A DNA stretch of 64,000 bases, taken from the NCBI GenBank assembly GCA_017474765.1, contig JAFVGW010000025.1:40353-104352 (forward strand), given 5' to 3'. The position numbers were made by a program, and so were the translations under genes. Below are positions 1 through 8,146 of this stretch, piece by piece; position 1 is the stretch's first letter, and each line of letters opens with the position of its first letter. This stretch comes from Salinivirgaceae bacterium. GTDB lineage: Bacteria; Bacteroidota; Bacteroidia; Bacteroidales; SZUA-534. The notes beneath the pieces are model-generated. The model worked only from the letters and a program-made list of their open reading frames with translations. It had not been told where the DNA came from and did no database searches.

Positions 1-639
1 GTCGCCGTCGGCCACAATTCGGCCATGATTCAGTATCACAATCTGGTGGCAGATGGCCTGCACCTCCTGCATTATGTGGGTTGAGAGCACTATTGTCTTC
101 TCGCGGCCGAGTTCAAGAATCAGATTGCGGATTTCAACAATCTGGTTGGGGTCGAGACCGGTGGTGGGCTCATCGAGAATGAGCACCTGCGGATTGTGGA
201 TTATGGCCTGTGCCAGCCCCACGCGCTGCTTATAGCCTTTCGACAGTTCGCCGATTTTCTTCCTGCATTCGGGTGTAAGCCCTGTGCGCTCAATCACATC
301 GGCAACAACCTGATTCACATTGCCAAGATGGTAGATGTTGGCCACATGCTCCAGATATTCACGCACATACATGTCCATGTAGAGCGGATTGTTCTCGGGC
401 AGATAGCCTATCATCCGGCGCACGGCCACGGGATTCTCCGCCACATCAATGCCATTCACCAGAACCTGCCCCGCCGTCGGTGAGACAAGCCCCGTTATGG
501 TCTTCATCAGTGTTGATTTCCCGGCACCGTTCGGTCCCAAAAAGCCCACAATTATCCCGCTGCCCACCGAGAACGACACATCGTTGAGGGCTTTCTGCTC
601 TCCGTAGCACTTTGTTAGATTTTTAATCTCGATGGACAT
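1..639 (-). CDS. gldA: GldA-type ABC transporter ATP-binding protein (3' truncated by window edge)
   Basis: ATPase subunit of an ABC exporter of the gliding/ABC-2 type, acting at the cytoplasmic face of the inner membrane. Translating the minus strand from the ATG at 637-639 gives 213 open codons to the window edge, so the C-terminus is missing. Walker A GPNGAGKS lies at residues 35-42, the ABC signature LSKGYKQRVG at 132-141, Walker B LILDEP near 153-158 followed by TTGLDP, and the switch His in STH near 187. The run LPENNPLYMDMYVREYL after the Q-loop region is typical of GldA-like proteins. In gliding Bacteroidota GldA works with GldF/GldG; in non-gliding Bacteroidales the same subfamily is kept without proven motility, so the exported substrate is unknown. 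The partner permease genes would lie left of the window. Family call is firm; the symbol is by similarity only. Confidence 0.85.
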   Translation of the reverse strand, partial: MSIEIKNLTKCYGEQKALNDVSFSVGSGIIVGFLGPNGAGKSTLMKTITGLVSPTAGQVLVNGIDVAENPVAVRRMIGYLPENNPLYMDMYVREYLEHVANIYHLGNVNQVVADVIERTGLTPECRKKIGELSKGYKQRVGLAQAIIHNPQVLILDEPTTGLDPNQIVEIRNLILELGREKTIVLSTHIMQEVQAICHQIVILNHGRIVADGD

Positions 640-715
640 GACAAGGATTGATTAACTGAAGGACAGAATGGCGGATGTTCTGCTCATTCGCACATTCAAT
701 CCTTCACACATTCAA

Positions 716-1150
716 TTAGTGTTTTACCGGAATTTTGTCGATGCGGCGTTGGTGGCGTCCGCCTTCGAAGCCGGTGCTCAGGAACGTGTCAACAACCTGC
801 TTTGCCAAATCAACCGAAATGAATCGTGCCGGAATGGCGCAGATGTTGGCGTTGTTGTGCTGGCGTGCAAGCGCGGCAATCTCGGTGTTCCAGCACAAGG
901 CCGAGCGTATGCCCTGATGCTTGTTGGCTGTGATGTTGATGCCGTTGCCGCTTCCGCAGAGCGTGATGCCCAAATCGAACTTGCCGGCCTCAACAGCCTC
1001 AGCAAGCGGGTGGGCAACATCGGGATAATCCATGCTCTCGGGCGAGTTGGTGCCGAAGTCGGTTACCGTGTGCCCTTTCGATTTAAGATATTCAACCAGA
1101 ATCTGTTTGGTTTCAAAACCAGCGTGGTCGCTACCTATTGCTAAATTCAT
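716..1150 (-). CDS. rpiB: Ribose-5-phosphate isomerase B
   Basis: Interconverts ribose 5-phosphate and ribulose 5-phosphate in the non-oxidative pentose phosphate pathway, in the cytosol. The 144-residue protein has the RpiB/LacAB fold signature: the N-terminal SDHAGFETK loop (residues 7-15), the CGSGNG loop with the catalytic Cys at residue 65, and His98 in the ARQHNNAN segment. Length equals the family norm. The ATG at 1148-1150 begins directly with the conserved MNLAIGSDHAG strand. In many Bacteroidales rpiB sits beside transketolase; here transketolase is at the opposite end of the window on the other strand, so that pairing is broken. It lies about 75 bases upstream of gldA on the same strand and may be cotranscribed. 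Confidence 0.95.
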   Translation of the reverse strand: MNLAIGSDHAGFETKQILVEYLKSKGHTVTDFGTNSPESMDYPDVAHPLAEAVEAGKFDLGITLCGSGNGINITANKHQGIRSALCWNTEIAALARQHNNANICAIPARFISVDLAKQVVDTFLSTGFEGGRHQRRIDKIPVKH

Positions 1151-1373
1151 AATCTTTATTGTTTAAAATTCCGGTCAAAAATACCAAACCATTATAATAT
1201 GGCAAATAAAAAACACACCATATAATAAAAAGAAGAGGTTCATCCAATGAGCCGTTTTTCATCGCCAAATTTTTCAAATTATTGATAAAAGAGAAAAAAA
1301 GAGACCGCCATCGTTTGCGTTTGATTTTTTTTGTATTTTGCCGTCCGTTTTGTATGCCTCTTTTGAGGCATTC

Positions 1374-1463
1374 GGAGAAATGGCCGAGTGGTCGAAGGCG
1401 CACGCCTGGAAAGTGTGTATACCATGTGAAATGGTATCGTGGGTTCGAATCCCCCTTTCTCCG
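1374..1463 (+). tRNA. tRNA-Ser(GGA)
   Basis: Class II tRNA with a perfect 7-bp acceptor stem (GGAGAAA 1374-1380 with TTTCTCC 1456-1462), D-arm, anticodon loop CTGGAAA giving anticodon GGA (codons UCC/UCU), a long variable arm (stem ATACCAT/ATGGTAT) typical of serine tRNA, and T-loop TTCGAAT at 1444-1450. CCA is not encoded. The T-stem as read (1439-1443 with 1451-1455) has one T-C mismatch. It stands alone between rpiB and exbB. Confidence 0.95.
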
Positions 1464-1540
1464 CTTAAAATGAAATAAAGAGTTGATTTTTATTAACATA
1501 ACAAGTAAACAAAACTGTAATAACAAAAAAAAGAAAGATT

Positions 1541-2344
1541 ATGAAAAAGTTACTCACATTGTTTGTTGTGACTATGATGCTGGGAGTGGCATCAATCAAT
1601 TGCGTTAACGCGCAAGACGAAGAGTCGGCTGCAACAACCGACACTACTGCTGTTGAACAGGCTGCTCCTGCAGCCGAAGAGGTTGCCGAGGATGCCATTG
1701 AGGGCACCAGCGCACACCAGGCTATCAAACAGAAATTCATCGAGGGTGGTGTAGGCTTTATGTCGGCCGTTATCCTCTGCTTGATTCTCGGTTTGGCCAT
1801 CTGCGTTGAGCGTATTCTGTTCCTCAACCTCTCATCAACCAACACCAAGAAGCTGTTGGCAAAAATTGAGGCCGCTCTTAACGAGCAAGGCGTAGAGGCA
1901 GCCAAAGAGGTTTGCCGCAACAGCCGCGGTCCGGTTGCAAGCATCTTCTATCAGGGTCTCGACCGCTACGACGCAGGTCTTGACATGGTTGAAAAAGCCG
2001 TTATCTCTTACGGCGGCGTACAAACCGGTTTGCTCGAGAAGAACCTTTCATGGATTGCCTTGTTCATCGCTCTGGCTCCTATGTTGGGATTCTTGGGAAC
2101 AGTTATTGGTATGGTGCAGGCCTTCGACTCAATCAAGGTTGCTGGTGACATCAGCCCGGCATTGGTTGCAGGTGGTATTTCAGTCGCACTTATCACAACA
2201 ATGGCCGGTCTTATCGTAGCCATGATTCTTCAAGTGTTCTATAACTACTTCGTATCAAAAATCGACAGCATTGTCAACGATATGGAAGACGCATCTATCA
2301 CTCTGACTGATATGCTTTATAAGTACAACTTGAAAAACAAATAA
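1541..2344 (+). CDS. exbB: MotA/TolQ/ExbB proton channel family protein
   Basis: Inner-membrane proton channel of the Ton/Tol type; with ExbD it converts the proton motive force into work on TonB. The 267-residue protein starts with a hydrophobic leader ending VNAQDEE, then an acidic/Ala-rich stretch (about 25-60), a first core transmembrane helix (VGFMSAVILCLILGLAICVE, about 71-90), a cytoplasmic domain with the paired YGGVQTGLLEKNLSWIA segment, and two further helices holding the family hallmark MLGFLGTVIGMV and the Gly/Ala-rich GGISVALITTMAGLIVA. The N-terminal leader is an extension common in Bacteroidota ExbB. It heads a four-gene operon with a 4-TM protein and two ExbD proteins; spacing to the next gene is 3 bases. 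The many TonB-dependent functions of this phylum, including the receptor at 54.6 kb, are the probable clients, though clients cannot be read from sequence. Confidence 0.92.
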   Translation: MKKLLTLFVVTMMLGVASINCVNAQDEESAATTDTTAVEQAAPAAEEVAEDAIEGTSAHQAIKQKFIEGGVGFMSAVILCLILGLAICVERILFLNLSSTNTKKLLAKIEAALNEQGVEAAKEVCRNSRGPVASIFYQGLDRYDAGLDMVEKAVISYGGVQTGLLEKNLSWIALFIALAPMLGFLGTVIGMVQAFDSIKVAGDISPALVAGGISVALITTMAGLIVAMILQVFYNYFVSKIDSIVNDMEDASITLTDMLYKYNLKNK

Positions 2345-2347
2345 AAA

Positions 2348-2767
2348 ATGAATTCAGTAACATCTAAAATAATCGCCATTGTCTCCGGCGTTATGCTGGC
2401 AGTGAGCGCAGTTTCGGGTATCGTCACGTTTGCAACGGGCGAGTACATCGACTGGCTGCTGATTTGGACATACATTCTTGTATTCGGCGCATTCTTTGTT
2501 ATCATTGTGATGTCGCTGATTGGAATGCTCTCGTCGAAGAAAAGCGCTCTCACACTTCTGGGTGTGCTTGCTTTGGCTGCAGTGATCATTTTCGGCGCCC
2601 ACGCTTTTGCTTCAGACACACTTCCGACATTCTTCGGAGTTGAGGATTACAATCTGACACTTTCTGTTGCAAAATGGGTTGACACATCATTATATGTAAC
2701 TTATCTTTTGTTTGGCTTGGCAATCGCCGGTTTAGGCTTTACTGCAGTCCGCGCTGCCGTTGAATAA
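2348..2767 (+). CDS. Four-helix membrane protein of the exbB/exbD operon
   Basis: A 139-residue integral membrane protein with four predicted helices (about residues 7-29, 36-59, 66-88 and 109-133) and short loops. It has no motif I recognise. It sits 3 bases after exbB and 19 bases before exbD, so it is almost surely cotranscribed with the motor genes. Similar small membrane proteins are found between exbB and exbD in other Bacteroidota, which suggests an accessory role in the motor complex; that role is inference. It is too small and lacks the periplasmic domain to be a TonB or another ExbD. Confidence 0.8.
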   Translation: MNSVTSKIIAIVSGVMLAVSAVSGIVTFATGEYIDWLLIWTYILVFGAFFVIIVMSLIGMLSSKKSALTLLGVLALAAVIIFGAHAFASDTLPTFFGVEDYNLTLSVAKWVDTSLYVTYLLFGLAIAGLGFTAVRAAVE

Positions 2768-2786
2768 GAGAGTTAAATAATAAATT

Positions 2787-3365
2787 ATGGCACGTAAAAC
2801 ACCAGATATTCCTTCTGCATCGTTGGCCGACACAGCGTTTATGATGTTGATATTCTTCCTGGTATCAACAACAATGGACACTGACGCGGGTATCTCGCGT
2901 ATGTTGCCGCCTCCGGTTCCAAAAGAGGAAATCAACGATGACCAGAAGATTAAGGAAAGAAACGTTCTTATTGTTCTTATCAACAGGTTCGACCAGTTGA
3001 TGGTTGAGAACGAACCTATGCACATCAGCGAGCTGAAGAAGAAAGCCAAAGAGTTCATTGAGAACCCTGCCGATGACCCGAATCTTCCGGAAAAGACCAT
3101 CAAAGAGATACCATTCTTTGGCAACTATCCAGTTTCGAAACAGGTTATCTCACTTCAGAACGACCGTGGCACATCATACGGCTTGTATGTTCAAGTGCAA
3201 GACGAACTTGCTGCCGCATACAACGAGTTGAGAAACGAGTTGTCGCAAAAGAAGTGGGGCAAACGCTACGATGATTTGGACAAAGAGCAACAGGATGCCA
3301 TCAAGAAAATCTATCCGCAGAGTATTTCTGAGGCAGAACCTAAAAACTATGGAGGGAAAAAATAA
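2787..3365 (+). CDS. exbD: ExbD/TolR family biopolymer transport protein
   Basis: Single-pass inner-membrane protein with a periplasmic domain, partner of ExbB. The 192-residue product has the short cytoplasmic N-terminus (MARKTPDIPSASLADTAF), a single transmembrane helix starting MMLIFFLVSTTM with the conserved Asp (residue 15) just before it that carries protons in this family, and an extended periplasmic region. The segment around residues 40-190 is longer than in E. coli ExbD (about 141 residues), as is usual for the first of the paired Bacteroidota ExbD proteins. The stop codon overlaps the next start by one base (TAATG at 3363-3367), so the two are translationally coupled. Confidence 0.9.
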   Translation: MARKTPDIPSASLADTAFMMLIFFLVSTTMDTDAGISRMLPPPVPKEEINDDQKIKERNVLIVLINRFDQLMVENEPMHISELKKKAKEFIENPADDPNLPEKTIKEIPFFGNYPVSKQVISLQNDRGTSYGLYVQVQDELAAAYNELRNELSQKKWGKRYDDLDKEQQDAIKKIYPQSISEAEPKNYGGKK

Positions 3366-3838
3366 TGGGAAAATTTAGAGAAGGCGGCAAAAAAGAAGTG
3401 CCTGCAATTTCAACATCATCGCTTCCTGACGTGGTTTACATGTTGCTTTTCTTCTTCATGGTTTCAACCACAATGAAGGAAGTTGACCTGAAAGTCTCAA
3501 TGAATGTTCCGATGGCCAGCGAGATTAAGAAACTCGAGAAGAAATCATTGGTAAGCTACATCTACATTGGCAAACCGAAAGAAAAATTTCAAAAGGCCTA
3601 TGGTAGCGAGCCTCGTATCCAACTGAACGATGCATTCGCCGATGTCAAAGACATTGCCGACTACATTGAATCGGAGCGTCAGCAGAAAGACGAGAAAGAG
3701 ATTCCTTTGATGACTACTTCGCTTAAGGTTGACGAAGATACCAAGATGGGTATTGTTAGTGACGTTAAGCAGGAGTTGAGAAAGGTGAGCGCACTGAAAA
3801 TCAACTATTCGACTAAAAAGAAAGTCAGAAACAATTGA
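3365..3838 (+). CDS. exbD: ExbD/TolR family biopolymer transport protein (second copy)
   Basis: Second ExbD of the operon, 157 residues. It has the short N-terminus EVPAISTSSLPDVVYM with the conserved Asp in front of the single helix MLLFFFMVSTTMKEV, followed by a periplasmic domain. The first and second ExbD differ well beyond the membrane segment, so this is an old paralogue pair and probably a mixed ExbD complex, rather than a recent duplication. A clear rho-independent terminator follows at 3861, marking the end of the exbB operon. Confidence 0.9.
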   Translation: MGKFREGGKKEVPAISTSSLPDVVYMLLFFFMVSTTMKEVDLKVSMNVPMASEIKKLEKKSLVSYIYIGKPKEKFQKAYGSEPRIQLNDAFADVKDIADYIESERQQKDEKEIPLMTTSLKVDEDTKMGIVSDVKQELRKVSALKINYSTKKKVRNN

Positions 3839-3860
3839 TTTAGGTGAACTTATAAATCCA

Positions 3861-3896
3861 AAAAGATGGTTGTTGAATGGCAACCATCTTTTTTTT
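3861..3896 (+). terminator. Rho-independent terminator after the exbB-exbD operon
   Basis: A 10-bp perfect stem AAGATGGTTG / CAACCATCTT with loop TTGAATGG, followed by a run of T. It lies 22 bases after the second exbD stop. Confidence 0.9.
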
Positions 3897-4028
3897 GTTT
3901 ATGCCGCTCCCAATGTGCGTAAACGGTTATTGTGTTCCGTCAAAAACACAAAACTGCCGCGATAATTTGCATTTGTGATTCTAAATTCCTAATATTGTTT
4001 CGATTAACACAAATCGAAACATACTGTT

Positions 4029-6107
4029 ATGGGCATCAAAGGGTTTCTCGACAAAAATCCATTCGTAAGAATTATTTTTCCTTATGCTTTAGGCATAATC
4101 GTACATCTCTATGTCAAAATTCCTGGTATAGTGTGCGTTGCCGCGGTATGTCTGTTGTCGGTGGCGGCAGTTTTCTTTTACAGAAGGCATCTTTCGATGC
4201 GGTATGGCTGGGTGACAGGGTTTGTGCTTTTTGTTACAATCGGCACAATGGGATTTGCCACAGCAGAATTGTCAGAGAAACCGCCTGTTCCGCACGATGC
4301 CAACAACTACAAGTGCAGCTATCGCGCATGCGTCACAAACACGCCGTCAGAAGGCGAGCGAGCCTATAAAGTGGATTTGCAGGTTGAGGCAGTCAAGGTT
4401 TATGGCGAGTGGCAGAATTTCGATACAAAAATTGTTGCAACCATAATCAAGGATTCACTTGCCAGGCAGCTTAAAGCAGGACAAACCATTGTTTTCAATT
4501 CAAAAATCGACTCGCTCAACGCTCCAAAGAATCCTTTCGGGTTCGATTATTCGCAGTATCTGCAGCTTAATGGGGTGCAAGGCAGCATTTTTCTGAATCA
4601 GGGCGAATGGCAGATTGCTAATGAATCGGTTCGGGGAATCAGGCAATACGCCTTGAATATGCGGCAGAAGCTTGTCGACATACTTCGAAATGCCGGGCTG
4701 AGCGGTAATGAGTTTGGATTGGCGTCCACTCTGGTGCTCGGCTACAAAAACAGCATTGATGCCGAGGTGAAACAAGCGTACATGAACGCAGGTGCCATGC
4801 ATGTGCTTGCGGTTTCCGGAATGCATGTGGGAATTGTCTGCGCCGTGCTTGAGTTTTTGATGACCATTCTAGGTGGCAGGGTCCTTCTTACGCTGAAGCG
4901 TTTAATCATCATCTTGCTGCTTTGGGCATACGCGTTCATCACCGGCCTTTCGCCATCAGTTCTGCGTGCAACCGTAATGTTCTCTTTTGTGATGCTGGCG
5001 CGGCTCATAAACCGCGAAATGTCCATTTACAACACACTTGCGGCATCAGCCTTTCTGCTGCTCTGTATAGACCCTTCGCTGCTCTTTAAAGCCAGTTTTC
5101 AGCTTTCGTATGCGGCAGTAACAGGAATAGTGTTCTTTCAGCCGCGAATCACCAGATTGATTCGGGTCCGCAACAAACTTTTGAGATACATTTGGGAGCT
5201 GACAGCCGTTTCATTTGCTGCGCAGATTTCAACCTTGCCTTTCTGTCTTTACTATTTCGAACGGACCCCAGTTTATTTTTGGATGTCGAACATCATTGTC
5301 TCACCAGGTGCGGCAGTAATGATATTTCTGACTATGATGCTGCTTGCGGTATCGCCTGTGGCCAGTCTGACAAAGATTGTGGGGTTTGTTACGAGTGCAT
5401 TTGCAAAAGCAATGAATTTTATGGTAATGTCCATCGCCAATCTGCCTTTTTCGACCATCGAAAACCGTTATATATCTGTTTCCCAGGCCTTGTTGATAGC
5501 CATAGCCATTATTTCCGCCACAATTTGGATCATCAAACATAAGCCGCTGGGGCTGACTGCCGCATTGTGCGCCATACTGTTATTTATCATTCCTATAAGC
5601 ACCAATAAATTAAGCGCATGTAACACTCATGCCATCAGTGTTTATTATTCGCCTAAAAATCCGTCGATACAGTTTGTTGACGGCCTCCGCTCATATTGGA
5701 CGTGCAATCTGTATTCCGACAACAAAAAGATAAACACATTGGTAAAAGGCGGCAATTACTTTTGGAATTCGCTGAGTTACGATAAGGTGACACCAGAAAG
5801 CTTCGCCCCCCAGGGACAAATAAGTTTTGAAAACGGTTTTTTCAAGTTTTGTGACATCACGGGCTTGCTAATCGACAACAAAACGCAGCCGTTTAAATTC
5901 AACCAAGCTGACACTCTCGACTTGTTGATTGTAACGGGCGAGCCGGCAATTAGAGCCAGGCAGATGCCCCATAACCTTTCTTTTAGAAAAGTGGTGATTG
6001 ATGCATCAGTGCCCCCCTGGATTATTAAAGATTGGGAGCGCAGGTTTTCAAAATGTCAGATTCACAATGTAAAGAAATCCGGAGCATTCATTTGGCGTCT
6101 TGATTAA
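4029..6107 (+). CDS. comEC: ComEC/Rec2 family DNA-uptake channel protein
   Basis: Polytopic inner-membrane protein of the ComEC/Rec2 family, which passes single-stranded DNA into the cytosol during transformation. The 692-residue product has the N-terminal DUF4131-type region with two helices and an OB-like soluble part (about 1-215), and the Competence domain with the signature HVLAVSGMHVGIV (about 259-271) plus the following helix bundle to about residue 520. The C-terminal 170 residues are periplasmic or soluble, where many ComEC proteins carry a metallo-beta-lactamase-like nuclease domain; here no HxHxDH motif is visible, only a degenerate remnant-like segment. This short form is frequent in Bacteroidota. 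Whether this organism is naturally transformable is unknown. It stands alone, flanked by terminators. Confidence 0.88.
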   Translation: MGIKGFLDKNPFVRIIFPYALGIIVHLYVKIPGIVCVAAVCLLSVAAVFFYRRHLSMRYGWVTGFVLFVTIGTMGFATAELSEKPPVPHDANNYKCSYRACVTNTPSEGERAYKVDLQVEAVKVYGEWQNFDTKIVATIIKDSLARQLKAGQTIVFNSKIDSLNAPKNPFGFDYSQYLQLNGVQGSIFLNQGEWQIANESVRGIRQYALNMRQKLVDILRNAGLSGNEFGLASTLVLGYKNSIDAEVKQAYMNAGAMHVLAVSGMHVGIVCAVLEFLMTILGGRVLLTLKRLIIILLLWAYAFITGLSPSVLRATVMFSFVMLARLINREMSIYNTLAASAFLLLCIDPSLLFKASFQLSYAAVTGIVFFQPRITRLIRVRNKLLRYIWELTAVSFAAQISTLPFCLYYFERTPVYFWMSNIIVSPGAAVMIFLTMMLLAVSPVASLTKIVGFVTSAFAKAMNFMVMSIANLPFSTIENRYISVSQALLIAIAIISATIWIIKHKPLGLTAALCAILLFIIPISTNKLSACNTHAISVYYSPKNPSIQFVDGLRSYWTCNLYSDNKKINTLVKGGNYFWNSLSYDKVTPESFAPQGQISFENGFFKFCDITGLLIDNKTQPFKFNQADTLDLLIVTGEPAIRARQMPHNLSFRKVVIDASVPPWIIKDWERRFSKCQIHNVKKSGAFIWRLD

Positions 6108-6146
6108 TAGCGATTTGCATCTTAAGCAAGAACTGTCTGCAAACAA

Positions 6147-6175
6147 AAAAGGCGGCCTTGCGGTCGCCTTTTGTG
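6147..6175. terminator. Bidirectional terminator between comEC and ferredoxin
   Basis: Inverted repeat AAAAGGCGGCC / GGTCGCCTTTT with loop TTGC, with A on the left and T on the right. Its place between two convergent genes means it can serve both comEC (plus) and the ferredoxin gene (minus). Confidence 0.8.
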
Positions 6176-6191
6176 TCTATTCCAAAACTGA

Positions 6192-6362
6192 TTATTTATC
6201 CAATTTTGGTGCCTCAACCGGGCAAACACTTGCGCATGTTCCACACTCTGTGCACTTTTCAGGGTCGATAACATAGATATCGCCTTCTGAAATAGCCTCA
6301 ACCGGGCATTCGCTCATGCAAGTGCCGCAAGCCAAGCAATCTTCTGAAATTTTGTAAGCCAT
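6192..6362 (-). CDS. Small 2[4Fe-4S] ferredoxin
   Basis: A 56-residue cytosolic electron carrier. The minus-strand frame starts at ATG 6360-6362 and stops at TAA 6192-6194. It has two CxxCxxCxxxCP cluster motifs: CLACGTCMSECP (residues 9-20) and CTECGTCASVCP (38-49), joined by the usual SEGDIYVIDPEK linker. This is the clostridial/Bacteroidales-type bacterial ferredoxin of the usual length. It is monocistronic, bounded by the bidirectional hairpin at 6147-6175. Likely partners in such anaerobes are pyruvate:ferredoxin oxidoreductase, Rnf or hydrogenase, none of which is in the window. Confidence 0.95.
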   Translation of the reverse strand: MAYKISEDCLACGTCMSECPVEAISEGDIYVIDPEKCTECGTCASVCPVEAPKLDK

Positions 6363-6463
6363 AATTTTAATTTTTAAAGTCGGTGTAAATATAAGTTATC
6401 TTCTAAAAACATCGCCAACAAACTTGATTTTGCTTTTTGGCGATATTCTTTGCTGATTATCAG

Positions 6464-7123
6464 TTATTTCTGCTCTGCGATTATGGTTTTTCTGCCCACA
6501 ACTTTCTGTCCCAATGCCACTTTGACATCGTAATCGAGCGGCAGAAGCACGTCAACACGCGAACCGAAGCGGATGAATCCCATCTCATCGCCGGCGGCGC
6601 ACTGGTCATCTTCTTTCACGTAAGTGAGAATGCGGCGGGCAACGGCACCTGCCACCTGTTTCACCATCACCGGCTCGCCTTTGGCGCGGTTCACAACCAC
6701 GGCCGTGTGCTCGTTCAGGTCGGACGATTTCGGGGTTATGGCGCGGGTGAATTTGCCGTCGAAATGAATCACCTGCTTCACTATGCCGCTCACAGGAATC
6801 CAATTGATGTGCACATTCCAACACGACATGAAAATCGACACTTGGATGCGTTTGCCCATCACAATGCTCTGCTCGTCAATCTCTTCGATGGCAACAATAA
6901 CGCCATCGGCAGGGCATAAAACCTGGCTGTCGGTCAGTTGCGGCTGCTTGCGGTTGGGGCAGCGGAAGAAACGCAACACAAACAAAAGCACCAATCCCGA
7001 TGCTGTCAGCGATATGTATAATGCAAGGCCAACTTGCCCGAAAAAATAAACTATTGCGTTGATAACCAATAAAATGGCTAATACTTTCAATATAACCGGG
7101 AAACCGGCGCGATGAATTTTCAT
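6464..7123 (-). CDS. psd: Phosphatidylserine decarboxylase family protein
   Basis: Makes phosphatidylethanolamine by decarboxylating phosphatidylserine; membrane-associated pyruvoyl enzyme. The 219-residue protein has two N-terminal membrane helices (about 9-30 and 33-52), the PADGVIVAI segment, an SIFMSCWNVHINWIPVSG core and the C-terminal RFGSRVDV self-processing site, where cleavage between Gly187 and Ser188 forms the pyruvoyl group. This is the short Psd subtype. It is the last gene of the rsfS-ftsH-DUF2007-cdsA-psd run, 14 bases after cdsA, so CDP-diacylglycerol synthesis and its downstream use are transcribed together. Confidence 0.93.
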   Translation of the reverse strand: MKIHRAGFPVILKVLAILLVINAIVYFFGQVGLALYISLTASGLVLLFVLRFFRCPNRKQPQLTDSQVLCPADGVIVAIEEIDEQSIVMGKRIQVSIFMSCWNVHINWIPVSGIVKQVIHFDGKFTRAITPKSSDLNEHTAVVVNRAKGEPVMVKQVAGAVARRILTYVKEDDQCAAGDEMGFIRFGSRVDVLLPLDYDVKVALGQKVVGRKTIIAEQK

Positions 7124-7137
7124 ATCATTCAGAAGTG

Positions 7138-7947
7138 TTATGAAATAATTTGCAAATATGCGAAAATTACCGGAATTGCCAATATGATGCTGTCAAAGCG
7201 GTCGAGAATGCCGCCGTGACCCGGCAGAATGTTGCTCGAATCCTTGATTCCGACAGTGCGCTTGAGCTGCGATTCGGTAAGGTCGCCAAGCGTGCCGAAA
7301 ACAACGGTGAGCAGCGCCGTCGCAATCCATTGCTGCTGCGTGAGCACGGGGAAGAACCGCGCCAGAAGCAGCGATGCGCCAACAGCCGCCAAAGCCCCGC
7401 CAATGAAGCCTTCCCACGTCTTTTTGGGCGATATGCGCTCAAACATCTTGTGCCGTCCGATGGTGACGCCGAAGCAGTAGGCGCCCGTGTCGTTCACCCA
7501 AATGATGATGAACATGCCAAGCACCATAATGCTTTGATATTCACCCGTGTGGAATGCTATTGGGCTGATGAGTGCGAACGGCAATGCAATGTAAAGCAGA
7601 CCGTAAAAAGTGTAGGCGATGGTTGTTATTGGGTTGTCGTAGTGACCGAATAGTACAATAATGAACACTGGCGTGAGCAGAACAGCAACAATCAGCATCA
7701 GCTGGCTGCTGACAAGGCCTGCGCTCATCAGGAAACTCAAAGCAAACGCCACAAGTCCTGCGGCTGTGCCATAGACGGCAAGCGGTTTGTATCCGCCCTG
7801 ACGGCCGATACGGTAGAATTCCCACAAGGCAAGCACATCAATCACGGCAAAAAGCGCCGCAAACGTCCATTGGCTAAAGATGATGCCCGAAATGAGCACT
7901 ACCAGAAAAACGATTCCCGTTATCAGACGCTGCCAAAAATTACTCAT
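7138..7947 (-). CDS. cdsA: Phosphatidate cytidylyltransferase
   Basis: Inner-membrane enzyme making CDP-diacylglycerol from phosphatidate and CTP, the branch point for phospholipids. The 269-residue product has about eight membrane helices and the family signature near the C-terminus: SQLKRTVGIKDSSN followed by LPGHGGILDRFDS. I chose the ATG at 7945-7947 (MSNFWQRLITG) rather than an in-frame ATG 72 bases upstream, since the shorter form starts at the conserved N-terminus and its start overlaps the DUF2007 stop as ATGAGTAA, a normal coupling arrangement. Followed by psd. Confidence 0.95.
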   Translation of the reverse strand: MSNFWQRLITGIVFLVVLISGIIFSQWTFAALFAVIDVLALWEFYRIGRQGGYKPLAVYGTAAGLVAFALSFLMSAGLVSSQLMLIVAVLLTPVFIIVLFGHYDNPITTIAYTFYGLLYIALPFALISPIAFHTGEYQSIMVLGMFIIIWVNDTGAYCFGVTIGRHKMFERISPKKTWEGFIGGALAAVGASLLLARFFPVLTQQQWIATALLTVVFGTLGDLTESQLKRTVGIKDSSNILPGHGGILDRFDSIILAIPVIFAYLQIIS

Positions 7948-8146
7948 TATCAATGCTTTTAATGATTGTTTCGGCTTGCTCGGCCTGCTCTGGCGAAACA
8001 TAGACTTCGACATCGCCAAACAGATACGACGAGTCCTGTGTGTTCATCACAACAGGTTCAAGACCAGCCGTTTCCAAAAGTCCGCGAACCATTTCGGCTT
8101 CGTAGACCTTTTTTGTCGAAAACACTATTTGCCAGTCTTTTTCCAT
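7940..8146 (-). CDS. DUF2007-type putative signal transducing protein
   Basis: A 68-residue soluble protein starting [25 protein letters not shown], with the pattern of DUF2007 (a small ferredoxin-like fold of unknown function): an initial strand, a helix that reads EAEMVRGLLETAGLEPVVMN, then strands and a C-terminal helix ending SPEQAEQAETIIKSI. Full length for the family. Its start overlaps the ftsH stop (ATAATGG) and its stop overlaps the cdsA start, so it is translationally tied to both. Its role is not known; the fixed place between ftsH and cdsA suggests membrane or lipid homeostasis, which is inference. Confidence 0.85.
   Translation of the reverse strand: MEKDWQIVFSTKKVYEAEMVRGLLETAGLEPVVMNTQDSSYLFGDVEVYVSPEQAEQAETIIKSIDNE

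Noticed and set aside
668..1144. Plus-strand frame of 158 codons
   Set aside because: It is the antisense shadow of rpiB, which has clear catalytic residues.
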